Positions 51,327-61,613 of a stretch of 64,000 bases of DNA are shown here, piece after piece. Where the stretch lies: positions 1,454,995 through 1,518,994 of the forward strand of contig JAHBZH010000001.1 in the NCBI GenBank assembly GCA_019635535.1, in the 5' to 3' direction. Numbering within the stretch: the first letter of the stretch is position 1; the number at the start of each line of letters is the position of its first letter. This DNA is from Sphingomonas sp. (GTDB lineage: Bacteria; Pseudomonadota; Alphaproteobacteria; Sphingomonadales; Sphingomonadaceae). The notes below the pieces were generated by a model. That model saw nothing but the letters and a program-made list of their open reading frames with translations, made no database searches and was not told the DNA's origin. A program made the translations under genes and the position numbers.

Positions 51327-52706
51327 TCAGCGTGCCGGCGCGAGACCGAGGATCAGGGTGGGGAGCAGCTCCGACACGGTCGGGTGGATCGGCACCGCCC
51401 AGCGCAGATCGTCGAACGTCGCGTCCACGTTCATCATGTCGAGCACGCCGTGGATCGCCTCGTCCCCGCCGGTGCCGAGGATCGCGGCGCCGAGGATGCG
51501 GCGGGTCTCGGCGTCGGCGACGAGCTTCATCAGGCCCTTGGTCTCGCCCTTCTCGATGGCGCGGCCCACCTTGGTCATCGGGCGCGTCGAGACGAGCAAC
51601 GGCCGGCCGGTCCTGCGCGCCTCCGCCTCGCTCATGCCGACCCGGCCGAGCGGCGGATCGGTGTAGAGCGCATAAGCGGGGATGCGCTCGCTCAGCGACC
51701 GCTCCTCGCCGTCGATCAGATTGGCGGCGACGATCTCGAAATCGTTGTAGGAGGTGTGGGTGAAGGCGCCGCGCCCGTTGCAATCGCCGATCGCCCAGAT
51801 GCCGGGCACATTGGTTTCGAGCTTGTCGTCGACCGTTATGTAGCCGCGCGCGTCGGTCGCGACCCCGGCGGCGTCGAGCCCGAGATCGTCGGTATTGGGC
51901 CGGCGCCCCACCGCGAGCAGGATGTGGCTGCCGACCACTTCCGGCGGACCCTCATGGCAGTCCAGGCCCACCGCCGGACCGTCGGGATGGGACAGGAGGC
52001 GAATGCACTCGGCATGGGTGCGCACCGCGATGCCCTCATCCTCCAGCGCCGCGCGGATCGCGTCGGAAATCTCCGGATCCTCGCGGCCGATCAGCCGCTC
52101 GCCCTTTTCGACGATGGTGACCTCGGCGCCCAGGCGGCGGAAGATCTGGCCGAATTCCAGCCCGATATAGGAGCCGCCGACGACGATCAGATGGCGTGGC
52201 AGTTCCTCCAGATCGAGGATCGAACTGTTGTTGAGGAAGGGCACGTCGCCGACGCCGGGAAAGTCCGGCACATTGGCGCGGCCGCCGACATTGAGGAAGA
52301 TTTTGGGCGCGGTGATCCGTTCCGCGCCGACACGGATCGTGCCCGGGCCTTCGAACCGCGCATGTTCGCGATAGAGGGTGAGCCGATCCATGCCGGCCAG
52401 CCACTTCTCGTTGTTGGCGCGCGCGTTCAGCGTCACCTGGCGGGCGCGGGCGTGGACCTTGGCGTAATCGACGCCGACCTCCGGCACCACCAGGCCGTAA
52501 TCGGCGGCGCGGCGCGCGACGTGCGCGGCATAGGCGCTGGCGACCAGCGCCTTGGTCGGCATGCAGCCGGTATTGACGCAGGTGCCGCCGATCAGGTGAC
52601 GCTCGGCCAGCGCCACCTCCATCCCTGCCGCGGCCAGCCGCCCGGCCAGCGACGGGCCGGCCTGGCCGGCGCCGATCACGATCGCGTCGAAGCGCCGGGC
52701 GCTCAC
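51327..52706 (-). CDS. FAD-dependent disulfide oxidoreductase (MerA/dihydrolipoyl-dehydrogenase-like)
   Basis: A 459-residue class I flavin disulfide reductase: DAIVIGAGQAGPSLAGRLAA, GGTCVNTGCMPTKALVASAY with the redox-active Cys pair, a second nucleotide motif VGGSYIGLEFGQIFRRLGAE, WAIGDCNGRGAFTHTSYNDF and the C-terminal interface. No N-terminal heavy-metal domain and no C-terminal vicinal cysteines, so mercury reduction is unlikely. Substrate unknown. Confidence 0.87.
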   Translation of the reverse strand: MSARRFDAIVIGAGQAGPSLAGRLAAAGMEVALAERHLIGGTCVNTGCMPTKALVASAYAAHVARRAADYGLVVPEVGVDYAKVHARARQVTLNARANNEKWLAGMDRLTLYREHARFEGPGTIRVGAERITAPKIFLNVGGRANVPDFPGVGDVPFLNNSSILDLEELPRHLIVVGGSYIGLEFGQIFRRLGAEVTIVEKGERLIGREDPEISDAIRAALEDEGIAVRTHAECIRLLSHPDGPAVGLDCHEGPPEVVGSHILLAVGRRPNTDDLGLDAAGVATDARGYITVDDKLETNVPGIWAIGDCNGRGAFTHTSYNDFEIVAANLIDGEERSLSERIPAYALYTDPPLGRVGMSEAEARRTGRPLLVSTRPMTKVGRAIEKGETKGLMKLVADAETRRILGAAILGTGGDEAIHGVLDMMNVDATFDDLRWAVPIHPTVSELLPTLILGLAPAR

Positions 52707-52713
52707 CGCGCGT

Positions 52714-53184
52714 TCACAGGGGCCGGGCGAGCGCGAGAACGATCAGAGCCGCGCCGCCGATCGCGACCGCGTCCTCGATCAGGGCCGCCGGCCGGTCGCG
52801 GCCGAAACCGCGCGCCAGCGTAGCGCGTGCCGCCGCGCCGGCATAAGTGCCGATCACCGCGCCGACCATGCCGGCGATGAGGCCGGGGACGAGCATGTCC
52901 GCCATCGCCCCGATCGCCGCGCCGGTGACGCCGCCCATGAGCAGGCGGGTGCCGAACTGGACCGGCACCTTGCGGCTTGGCGTGGCGGGAAGCTGATCGC
53001 TGACCAGCTCGCCCACGGCGAGCAGGCTGAGAATGCCGACCGCCCAGATCGAACCCAGAAAGGCGAAGGGCGTGGCGGCGAGCGAGATGCAGCCGAGCCA
53101 GGCGCCCCAGGCCAAGGCGGCGGGCGCGGTCATCGCGCGCAGGCCCGCGACGACGCCGATCAATGCGGCGAGCAGATAGATCAT
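52714..53184 (-). CDS. DUF4126 membrane protein
   Basis: A 156-residue protein with about four helices (AALIGVVAGLRAMTAPAALA; FAFLGSIWAVGILSLLAVGE; LIAGMVGAVIGTYAGAA). DUF4126 has no known function. It is upstream of the flavin oxidoreductase (8 bp gap), perhaps in one operon. The start at 53184 fits the first membrane segment. Confidence 0.78.
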   Translation of the reverse strand: MIYLLAALIGVVAGLRAMTAPAALAWGAWLGCISLAATPFAFLGSIWAVGILSLLAVGELVSDQLPATPSRKVPVQFGTRLLMGGVTGAAIGAMADMLVPGLIAGMVGAVIGTYAGAAARATLARGFGRDRPAALIEDAVAIGGAALIVLALARPL

Positions 53185-53314
53185 CCTTCCGTTCCTTTCC
53201 CGTTTGGAGAAAAGGTGGATGCAGGCGAAGCGCGACAGTCCGGCGCCACCGGGGCAGAGAGTGCCGTGCGGCGGGGAGTCGGTCAATCGGGGACGGAGAC
53301 GCCGGAACGAAAAG

Positions 53315-53390
<76 letters not shown>

Positions 53391-53440
53391 ATTGCCATGC
53401 GGCAGTCCGCGGGCGGCCTGGGCGGCCCGGCGAAGGCGCC

Positions 53441-53468
53441 ATTTAGGGGCGGCGCGCGGGGATTGCAA
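53441..53468 (-). promoter_or_regulatory. Candidate promoter of tRNA-Lys
   Basis: Minus strand: -35 TTGCAA (53463-53468), 16-nt spacer, -10-like CTAAAT (53441-53446), squeezed between the rodA stop and the tRNA. Confidence 0.5.
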
Positions 53469-53473
53469 CCGTC

Positions 53474-54592
53474 TTAGAGCCCGCCTCCGCCGCGGCGCGG
53501 ATCGCGGCGGGTCTGGCGGTCGATCGACATCAGGAGGCCGATGCAGATCATCACCGTCATCATCGCCGATCCGCCATAGGAGACGAGCGGCAGCGGGATG
53601 CCGACGACGGGGGCGAGACCCATCACCATCATGAGATTCACCGCGATGTAGAAGAAGATGGTGAGCGTCAGGCCCGCCGCCGCCAGCCGCTCGAACCGGC
53701 CCCTGGCGTCGACCGCGACCTTCATCCCCCAGCGCAGCAGCAGGAAGAAGAGCGCGATCAGCACCAGCCCGCCGACCAGCCCCCATTCCTCGGCGAAGGC
53801 GGAAAAGATGAAGTCGGTATGCTGCTCGGGCAGATATTGGAGATGGCTCTGCGAGCCGTTGAGGAAGCCCTTGCCGAACAGTCCGCCCGAGCCGATCGCG
53901 ATCTGCGACTGGGTGATGTGATAGCCGGCGCCGAGCGGGTCCTCCTCCGGATTGAGGAAGATCAGCACGCGCGCCTGCTGGTGCGGCATCATCAGCGAAT
54001 AAGCGATGGGCACCATCGCCGCGACCGCCGCCGCCCCGCCCAGGAACCAGGAGAGCGGCAGCCCGGCGAGGAACATGATCCCGATCGCCGAGAGGACGAG
54101 CAGGGCGGCGGTGCCGAGGTCCGGCTGAATGAGGATGAGCAGGGTGGGCACGGCGAGCAAAGCGAGCGCCGGCCACAAAGCCGACCAGCGGCCGATCTCG
54201 CGCGGCGGCACCATCGCGTAGAAGCGGGCGAGGACCAGCATCATCACCGGCTTGGCGAGCTCGGAAGGCTGGATGCGGATCACGCCGAGATCGAGCCAGG
54301 AGCGCGCGCCGCCGGCGATCGCGCCGAAGGCGAAGACGGTGATGAGCAGCAGAATGATGCCGGCATAGGCGAGGTGGACCGTCTCCTCGAACAGCTTGGG
54401 CCGGATGTAGGAGAGCGCGATCGCCATGGCGAGGAAGGTGGCGAAACGCACCGCATGGGGCAGCGCCCAGGGCATCAGCGAACCGCCCGCCGCCGAATAG
54501 AGGCTGAGCATCCCGGCCCCGGCGAGCGCGATGACGATCCACATCACCCGCCAGGGCAGCTCGGCGATCTGTTTCGGAACGACCAGCGCCAT
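53474..54592 (-). CDS. rodA: Peptidoglycan glycosyltransferase RodA
   Basis: A 372-residue SEDS protein with about ten helices: WLDLGVIRIQPSELAKPVMM carries the typical Glu, plus IQPDLGTAALLVLSAIGI, LPEQHTDFIFSAFAEEWGLV and IPLPLVSYGGSAMMTVMICI. It polymerises glycan strands for the elongasome. It is the last gene of mreBCD-mrdA-rodA, with a 1-bp overlap (TGATG) with mrdA. Confidence 0.95.
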   Translation of the reverse strand: MALVVPKQIAELPWRVMWIVIALAGAGMLSLYSAAGGSLMPWALPHAVRFATFLAMAIALSYIRPKLFEETVHLAYAGIILLLITVFAFGAIAGGARSWLDLGVIRIQPSELAKPVMMLVLARFYAMVPPREIGRWSALWPALALLAVPTLLILIQPDLGTAALLVLSAIGIMFLAGLPLSWFLGGAAAVAAMVPIAYSLMMPHQQARVLIFLNPEEDPLGAGYHITQSQIAIGSGGLFGKGFLNGSQSHLQYLPEQHTDFIFSAFAEEWGLVGGLVLIALFFLLLRWGMKVAVDARGRFERLAAAGLTLTIFFYIAVNLMMVMGLAPVVGIPLPLVSYGGSAMMTVMICIGLLMSIDRQTRRDPRRGGGGL

Positions 54593-56520
54593 CAGGGGGC
54601 CTCGGCCGGAGGCGGGGCGGCGGCCGCGGCGGCGCGGGCGGCTTCCCATTGGGTCGTGCGGCGCGCCATCCGTTCGCCGATATTGCCGCCCCATTCGCGC
54701 TCCAGCGGCTCCAGCGCTGCCATCGCCCGGTCCTTGTCGAACAGATAGGTGAGCACGTCGCGGGCGACCGGCGCAGCGGCGCGCGATCCGCCCATGCCGT
54801 GTTCGATCACCACCGCGCCGGCATAAAGCGGGCGGTCCACCGGCGCGAAGAAGACGAACAGGCCATGGTCGCGGAAGCGCCGCGCCACGCCCGCGCCGCC
54901 GCGCGATCCGCTGGAAATGGCGCGGACCTGCGCCGTGCCGGTCTTGCCGCCCATCAGAATGTCGGGGAAGGGGAGGCGGCTGCGCCCGGCCGTGCCGGCG
55001 CCGTTCACGACTTCCGACATCGCCCGGCGGATCCGTTCGAAATGGGCGGGATCGTATGCGAAATCGGCCGGCGCCGGCCCCTCGCCCGCGATCAGGCGCG
55101 GGCGCACGCGCCTGCCCGACGCGAGGCACGCCGACATGGTCGCGAGCTGGAGCGGATTCACGATCACATAGCCCTGACCGATCACCGCGTTCAGCGAGTC
55201 CGAATGGCTCCAGGCCTGGTCGAAGCGGCGGCGTTTCCAGGCGGCGTCGGGAATGGTGCCGTAGCTCTGGCTGACCACCGGCATGTCGAAGCGCTCGCCA
55301 AGGCCCAGCGCGCGCGCCATCGATGCGATGATCTCGTAACCGTGACGGTGCGCCATCGCGTAGAAATAGGTGTTGCAGCTGCGCGCGATGGCGCGGTGCA
55401 TATTCATCGGCCCGTGCCGGCCGAGGCAACGGAAGACGCGGTTGCCGAGCCGGTAGCCGCCACCGCAGCTCACGACATCCTCGGGATCGACGCCCGCCTC
55501 CAGCAGCGCCATCGCCGCCATCGGCTTCAGCGTCGATCCGGGCGGATAGAGCGCGTTCAAGACCTTGTTGAGCAGGGGCCGGCGCTCGTCCTCCGACATC
55601 ATCGCCCATTCGGACCGGCTGATCCCGTCGGAAAAGGCGTTGGGATCGTAAGCGGGCATCGAGGCCATGGCGAGCAGGTCGCCATTGTTGCAGTCCATGA
55701 TGACGCAGGCACCCGATTCATCGCCGATCCGCCGCGCCGCATAGCTTTGCAGGCCGGCGTCGATCGTGGTGCGCAGCGGCGCGCCGCTGACGTCGGGCAG
55801 GGTGCGCAGCTCGCGCACCAGCCGGCCGCGTGCCGTCACCTCGACCCGCGCCGCGCCCGGCCGCCCGCGCAGGCGCTGCTCCACCACCTTCTCCAGCCCC
55901 TCCTTGCCGATCTTGAAGCCGGGGGTGAGCAGCAGGGGGGAGCGGTTCTCCGCTTCATACTCGTCGCGATTGGGCGTGCCGACATAGCCGATCAGATGGC
56001 CGACGGCGGCGCCCTCGGGATAGAAGCGGGCGAAGGCGCGCAACGGCGATACGCCGGGCAAATCGGGCAACCGCACCGTCACCTCGGCGAATTTCTCGAA
56101 AGAGAGATGCTCGGCGACCGGCACCGGCTGGAAACCGGCGGCCGCGGCCAGATCCTCGCGGATCTTCTCGACCGCCTCCGGCGTCAGCGACAGGATGCGC
56201 GTCAGCTCGGCGATCACGCGATCGGCATCCTCGATCTGGTCGGGGATGAGATCGACGCGGAAATCGCTGCGGTTGGAGGCCATGGGCTGGCCGTGCCGGT
56301 CGACGATCCAGCCCCGGCGCGGCGGAATCAGCCGGGTCTGGATGCGGTTGGAATCGGCGAGATCGGAATAACGCTGGTTCTGCGCGATCGCGACATAGCC
56401 CATCCGCCCGGCCAGCACCGCGGCGAGCGCCGCCTGCCCCGCGCCGATCAGCATCGCGCGGCGCGAGAAGCTGGCGGCGATGCCGGCCTCGGTGGGCGGG
56501 GGGCGATAACGCTTCTTCAT
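54592..56520 (-). CDS. mrdA: Penicillin-binding protein 2
   Basis: A 642-residue PBP2: N-terminal helix (LIGAGQAALAAVLAGRMGYV), LIPPRRGWIVDRHGQPMASN, and the transpeptidase motifs YPPGSTLKPMAA (SxxK), SCNTYF (SxN) and MGGKTGTAQV (KTG). It crosslinks lateral wall together with RodA. The start at 56520 was chosen because the frame further upstream is antisense to mreD. Confidence 0.95.
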   Translation of the reverse strand: MKKRYRPPPTEAGIAASFSRRAMLIGAGQAALAAVLAGRMGYVAIAQNQRYSDLADSNRIQTRLIPPRRGWIVDRHGQPMASNRSDFRVDLIPDQIEDADRVIAELTRILSLTPEAVEKIREDLAAAAGFQPVPVAEHLSFEKFAEVTVRLPDLPGVSPLRAFARFYPEGAAVGHLIGYVGTPNRDEYEAENRSPLLLTPGFKIGKEGLEKVVEQRLRGRPGAARVEVTARGRLVRELRTLPDVSGAPLRTTIDAGLQSYAARRIGDESGACVIMDCNNGDLLAMASMPAYDPNAFSDGISRSEWAMMSEDERRPLLNKVLNALYPPGSTLKPMAAMALLEAGVDPEDVVSCGGGYRLGNRVFRCLGRHGPMNMHRAIARSCNTYFYAMAHRHGYEIIASMARALGLGERFDMPVVSQSYGTIPDAAWKRRRFDQAWSHSDSLNAVIGQGYVIVNPLQLATMSACLASGRRVRPRLIAGEGPAPADFAYDPAHFERIRRAMSEVVNGAGTAGRSRLPFPDILMGGKTGTAQVRAISSGSRGGAGVARRFRDHGLFVFFAPVDRPLYAGAVVIEHGMGGSRAAAPVARDVLTYLFDKDRAMAALEPLEREWGGNIGERMARRTTQWEAARAAAAAAPPPAEAP

Positions 56521-57032
56521 CGCCCGAGCCGCCAGCGATCGAGCGCCAGCACGATCCGCGCGGCGACCGGATAAGCGAGGATGCCGACAATCATTTGCGG
56601 CACCACGACCGTGAAGGCGACGTCGCTCTTCATCAGCAGAGCGACATACCAGGCGCCGACAGTGTGCAGTGCGATAAGCGCGGCGGCGATCAGCCAGTCC
56701 ATCATATAGTCGCGAAAGCCGAGCCGGCTGTCGATGAAATCGAGCGCGAGGAAGGCCGCCGTCCACAGCAGCATCGACTGGCCGAGCGGGTTGCCGGCGA
56801 CGAGATCGTTCAGGAGGCCGAGCGCGAGAGCGGTGTTGGCGCTCCAGATTTCCGGCCGCAGCAGCCGCCAGGTGATGAGCAAGAGGAAGCCGAGATCGGG
56901 CACCAGCGGCGTGGCGGCCACGAAGGGCAGCAGCACGAGCAGGATCGCGACGATGGTCGAGATGGTCGGCACGAAACGGTTGCGCAGGTCGCGGATCGCG
57001 ACTTCGGTGCTGGAGCCGGCGATCCGGCTCAT
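56517..57032 (-). CDS. mreD: Rod shape-determining protein MreD
   Basis: A 171-residue membrane protein with five to six helices (FVPTISTIVAILLVLLPFVA; LGFLLLITWRLLRPEIWSAN; LGLLNDLVAGNPLGQSML, the MreD signature). It overlaps mreC and mrdA by 4 bp each. Confidence 0.9.
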   Translation of the reverse strand: MSRIAGSSTEVAIRDLRNRFVPTISTIVAILLVLLPFVAATPLVPDLGFLLLITWRLLRPEIWSANTALALGLLNDLVAGNPLGQSMLLWTAAFLALDFIDSRLGFRDYMMDWLIAAALIALHTVGAWYVALLMKSDVAFTVVVPQMIVGILAYPVAARIVLALDRWRLGR

Positions 57033-58036
57033 CGCGGCGCCTCGGCGGGAGTCGGTTGCGCCTGCTGCAGCGCCGGCTGGTAGCGCGGGTCGCGCTGACG
57101 GTCGGCGTTGGCGGCCGGCGCGGCGGGACCCGGCGGAGCCGCCACCGGCGGCGCGCGGTGCTGTTGCGGCGCGTCGGCGAGCGTGCCGTCCACCGCCGGC
57201 TGGTAGGCGCGCTGGACGATCGCGAAATCGGCGCGGGCCGGATCGGCCATCGGCCGCGCGATCGCGGTGTCGCCCTCGATCCGGATCACCCGCGCGACCG
57301 GCACGTTGGGCGGGAAGATGCCGCCGATGCCGGACGTGACCAGCACGTCGCCGGAGCGGAAAGGATTTTCGCCGACCTCCAGCGTGCGCAATTCGATCGT
57401 GCCGTCGCCGCGCCCGGCGGCGATCGCCGGCGTGCCGTCGCGCACCAGCCGCACCGGCACGTTGCTCGACGCATCGGTGACGAGCAGCACCCGCGCCGCC
57501 CAGCGCCCGGTCTCGATCACCCGGCCGATCAGCCCGTCGGACGAGCGCACCGGCATCCCGGCGGCGACGCCCGATCCGGTGCCGGCCGAAAGCGTCGCGA
57601 GCCGGCGCGGCGACTGGAAGGAGGAGCCGACGATCCGCGCCACCGTCACTTCGTCGGTGACGTCCTGCGCCAGGCCCAGCATCGCGGTCAGCCGCCGGTT
57701 TTCGGCCTCGGCCGCCTGCGCCGCGACCAAGGCGCGGCGCGTTTCCGCAAGCTCGGCCCGAAGCTGCGCGTTCTGCGATCCGGCGCGAAAATAATCGGAA
57801 ATGGCGCTGCCGAGACCGCTGAAGAAGCCGGTGACGGAGCGCCCGCCCGAGCTGACCGGCGCCGTCGCGTCCAGCGCCGCGCCCCTGATCGCCGCGAAGC
57901 CGCGCGGATCGATCGCCGCGACGATCAGCAGCAGGACGGCGATCAGCATCCCCGCCACGGCCACGACATAGCCGAGGAACAGGCCATATTGCGCCTTGCG
58001 GGAGAAACCCGGACGCCGTTTCGCGGGCGGCGCCAT
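57029..58036 (-). CDS. mreC: Rod shape-determining protein MreC
   Basis: A 335-residue MreC: N-terminal helix (YVVAVAGMLIAVLLLIVAAI), a coiled coil (~75-115; AQLRAELAETRRALVAAQAA), then the beta domain (LATLSAGTGSGVAAGMPVRS; GLIGRVIETGRWAARVLLVT; DVLVTSGIGGIFPPNVPVAR). The Pro/Ala tail is periplasmic and probably disordered. It scaffolds MreB to PBP2. Confidence 0.93.
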   Translation of the reverse strand: MAPPAKRRPGFSRKAQYGLFLGYVVAVAGMLIAVLLLIVAAIDPRGFAAIRGAALDATAPVSSGGRSVTGFFSGLGSAISDYFRAGSQNAQLRAELAETRRALVAAQAAEAENRRLTAMLGLAQDVTDEVTVARIVGSSFQSPRRLATLSAGTGSGVAAGMPVRSSDGLIGRVIETGRWAARVLLVTDASSNVPVRLVRDGTPAIAAGRGDGTIELRTLEVGENPFRSGDVLVTSGIGGIFPPNVPVARVIRIEGDTAIARPMADPARADFAIVQRAYQPAVDGTLADAPQQHRAPPVAAPPGPAAPAANADRQRDPRYQPALQQAQPTPAEAPR

Positions 58037-58053
58037 GCTGCGCGTCCCCCTAA

Positions 58054-59163
<1,110 letters not shown>

Positions 59164-59250
59164 CTATAGGATGCTCCCGCCTCGCCGGTCCACAACAGAT
59201 ATGCGCAACGCGGCTCGCGAGCCGCCGCCGCTTCGTATAGAGCTTCCCTC

Positions 59251-61062
59251 ATGTCAATACGGCGCCTTCCCGAGCATCTGGTCAACCGCATCGCCGCGGG
59301 CGAGGTGGTGGAACGGCCGGCCAGCGCGCTGAAGGAGCTGGTCGAGAACGCGATCGACGCCGGCGCGAGGCGAATCGCCGTGACGCTCGCTGGCGGCGGC
59401 GTGGACGGGATGAGCGTCACCGACGACGGGTGCGGCATGGCCCCGGACGAGATCGCGCTGGCCTTGGAGCGGCACGCCACGTCCAAGCTCCCTGACGACG
59501 CCATCGAGAATGTCGCCACCCTGGGCTTTCGCGGCGAGGCGCTGCCGTCGATCGCCAGCGTCGCCCGGCTCACCATCGAAAGCCGCCCCCGGGGCGCCGA
59601 CGGCTGGTCGCGCGCGATCGACAACGGCAAGCTGGCGGGAGAGGGGCCGGCCGCACTGCCGCCCGGCACCCGCGTCACGGTGGCAGGGCTGTTCGACAAG
59701 GTCCCCGCCCGGCGCAAGTTCCTGCGCTCCGCGCGCAGCGAATATGCCGCCTGCCTCGATGTCGTGAAGCGTCTCGCCATGGCGCGGCCCGATATCGGTT
59801 TCACGCTGGAGCATGACGGGCGCCGCACCCTCCAGGTCCAGCCCGGCGAGGACCGCCCCGCCCGGGTCACGGCGCTGACCGACCGGGAGCTCGCCGCCAA
59901 CAGCCTGGCGATCGATTATGCCCGCGGCTCCGCCCGGCTCGGCGGCGTTGCCGGCCTGCCGACCTTCAACCGGGGCGTGGCGGACCATCAATATCTGTTC
60001 GTCAACGGCCGCCCGGTGAAGGACCGCGTGCTGATCGGCGCGGTGCGCGCCGCCTATCAGGATCTGCTGGCCCGCGACCGCCACCCGGTCCTGGCCCTCT
60101 TCATCGATCTCCCCGCCGACGAGCTGGACGTGAACGTCCACCCGGCCAAGACCGAGGTCCGCTTCCGCGATCCCGGCAATATCCGCGGCCTGATCGTCGG
60201 CGGCCTGCGCCACGCCCTCGACGAAGCCGGCCACCGCTCCGCCCAGCGCCCCAGCGCGGCGGCGCTGGGCAATTGGCAAAGCGAACCCACCCCCAACCGT
60301 CATTCCCGCGAAAGCGGGAATCCCGCTTCTTCCTTCTTTTACCCTCGTCAAGAAAGCTGGACCCCCGCTTTCGCGGGAGTGACGGGGGAGGGGGCAGATG
60401 GGAGCCTTCGCGACCGCGCCCACGATTTCGCCCCCCAGGCCCGCGCCGAAATCGCCGCCGAAGCGCCGCCGGAATCCGCGCGCCATCCGCTCGGCGTCGC
60501 GCGCGGCCAGGTCGCCGCGACCTATATCGTCGCCGAGGCCGAAGACGGCCTCGTCCTCGTCGACCAGCATGCCGCGCATGAGCGCCTGGTGCTGGAACGG
60601 ATGCGCCGGGCGATGGCGGCGGGCGGCGTCGCCGCGCAGGCCCTGCTGCTGCCCGAAGTGGTCGAGCTGGACGAGCCCGCCTGCGACCGGCTGGAGGCGC
60701 GCATCGCCGAGCTGGCCGAACTGGGCCTGGAGATCGAGCGGTTCGGCCCGCGCGCCATGCTGGTCCGCGCCATGCCCGCCATGCTGGGCGCGAGCGACGC
60801 CAAGGGCCTCGTCACCGACCTCGCCGACGATCTGGCCGCCTTCGACGGCGCGCTGTCCCTCAAGGAAAAGCTCGACCATGTCGCCGCGACCATGGCCTGC
60901 CACGGTTCGGTCCGCGCCGGCCGCCTCCTCTCCGTCGCCGAGATGAACGCATTGCTGCGCGAGATGGAGGTGACGCCGCACAGCGGCCAGTGCAACCACG
61001 GCCGCCCGACCTGGGTGAAGCTGGCCCATGGTGACATCGAGAAGCTGTTCGGGCGGAAGTAG
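59251..61062 (+). CDS. mutL: DNA mismatch repair protein MutL (endonuclease type)
   Basis: A 603-residue MutL. The N-terminal ATPase has ELVENAIDAGARRIAV, VTDDGCGMAPDEI, LGFRGEALPSIASVARL and VPARRKFL. The C-terminal dimer domain has DQHAAHERLVLE, fitting the endonuclease motif DQHA(X)2E(X)4E, plus ACHGSVRAG and CNHGRPTW. The residues between ~350 and ~379 are encoded by a REP pair (translating as HSRESGNPA and PAFAGVTG), an in-frame insertion in the flexible linker. Consistent with bacteria lacking MutH. Confidence 0.95.
   Translation: MSIRRLPEHLVNRIAAGEVVERPASALKELVENAIDAGARRIAVTLAGGGVDGMSVTDDGCGMAPDEIALALERHATSKLPDDAIENVATLGFRGEALPSIASVARLTIESRPRGADGWSRAIDNGKLAGEGPAALPPGTRVTVAGLFDKVPARRKFLRSARSEYAACLDVVKRLAMARPDIGFTLEHDGRRTLQVQPGEDRPARVTALTDRELAANSLAIDYARGSARLGGVAGLPTFNRGVADHQYLFVNGRPVKDRVLIGAVRAAYQDLLARDRHPVLALFIDLPADELDVNVHPAKTEVRFRDPGNIRGLIVGGLRHALDEAGHRSAQRPSAAALGNWQSEPTPNRHSRESGNPASSFFYPRQESWTPAFAGVTGEGADGSLRDRAHDFAPQARAEIAAEAPPESARHPLGVARGQVAATYIVAEAEDGLVLVDQHAAHERLVLERMRRAMAAGGVAAQALLLPEVVELDEPACDRLEARIAELAELGLEIERFGPRAMLVRAMPAMLGASDAKGLVTDLADDLAAFDGALSLKEKLDHVAATMACHGSVRAGRLLSVAEMNALLREMEVTPHSGQCNHGRPTWVKLAHGDIEKLFGRK
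60302..60380. repeat. REP-like pair inside mutL
   Basis: ATTCCCGCGAAAGCGGGAAT (60302-60321) and CCCCCGCTTTCGCGGGAGT (60362-60380) face each other within the linker coding region. Same family as 9672-9691 and 10125-10174. Confidence 0.75.
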
Positions 61063-61064
61063 CC

Positions 61065-61613
61065 TCAGCCGCGCCAGTCTTTTGCGAGCAAGGCGAAATA
61101 GAGGTCGTCGATCCAACGGCCGTCGCACAGGAAGGCTTCGCGGAAATGGCCTTCCTGGTGGAAGCCGAGCGCGCGGATGATCTTTACGGAGGCGATGTTC
61201 TCGGCCGTGGCGACCGCCACGAAGCGATGGACGCGATGCGCGTCGATCAGCCAGGGGATCAGGGCCGTCAACGCCTCGCGAACATAGGCCTGGCGTTGAT
61301 GAGCGGGGAGGATGCGGTAGCCGAGCTCGACCTGCCGTTCGCCGGGCACGTCGAAACCGACGCCAATGTCGCCGACCACCGCGCCATCCGCGCGGCGGGC
61401 GAGGACGAACTGATACCAGGGGCCGCCCGGTTCGATCGCGCCGGGTTGTTTCGCCTGCATGTCGGCGATCAGCTGCCTGAGGAAGGCGCGCGGATCGTCG
61501 CGGCGGACGGTGTAGCGCGTCATCTCCGGGTCCGCCCAGGCGGGCATCAGCGCGTCCAGATCCGAATCGCGCGGACGGCGCAGGATCAGCCGTTCGGTCT
61601 CGATGAAGATCAT
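61065..61613 (-). CDS. GNAT-family N-acetyltransferase (RimJ-like)
   Basis: A 182-residue GNAT: MIFIETERLILRRPRDSDLD, GYRILPAHQRQAYVREALTA (acetyl-CoA motif A region), VATAENIASVKIIRALGFHQ. It resembles ribosomal-protein-alanine/antibiotic acetyltransferases. Target unknown. It overlaps the ilvC-like gene by 4 bp and ends 2 bp after mutL, converging with it. Confidence 0.87.
   Translation of the reverse strand: MIFIETERLILRRPRDSDLDALMPAWADPEMTRYTVRRDDPRAFLRQLIADMQAKQPGAIEPGGPWYQFVLARRADGAVVGDIGVGFDVPGERQVELGYRILPAHQRQAYVREALTALIPWLIDAHRVHRFVAVATAENIASVKIIRALGFHQEGHFREAFLCDGRWIDDLYFALLAKDWRG

Noticed and set aside
51327..52706. Mercuric reductase
   Set aside because: The family's N-terminal metal-binding domain and the C-terminal cysteine pair are missing and no mer genes are near.
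53474..55609. RodA with a 339-residue N-terminal extension
   Set aside because: The extension is an out-of-frame translation of mrdA; RodA begins at 54592 with its first membrane helix.
54649..56574. Plus-strand open frame of 641 codons
   Set aside because: Pure antisense of mrdA, His/Arg/Asp-rich in the typical shadow pattern.
60302..60380. CRISPR-like repeat-spacer unit in mutL
   Set aside because: Only two palindromes in opposite orientation, inside a coding sequence, with no array and no cas genes.
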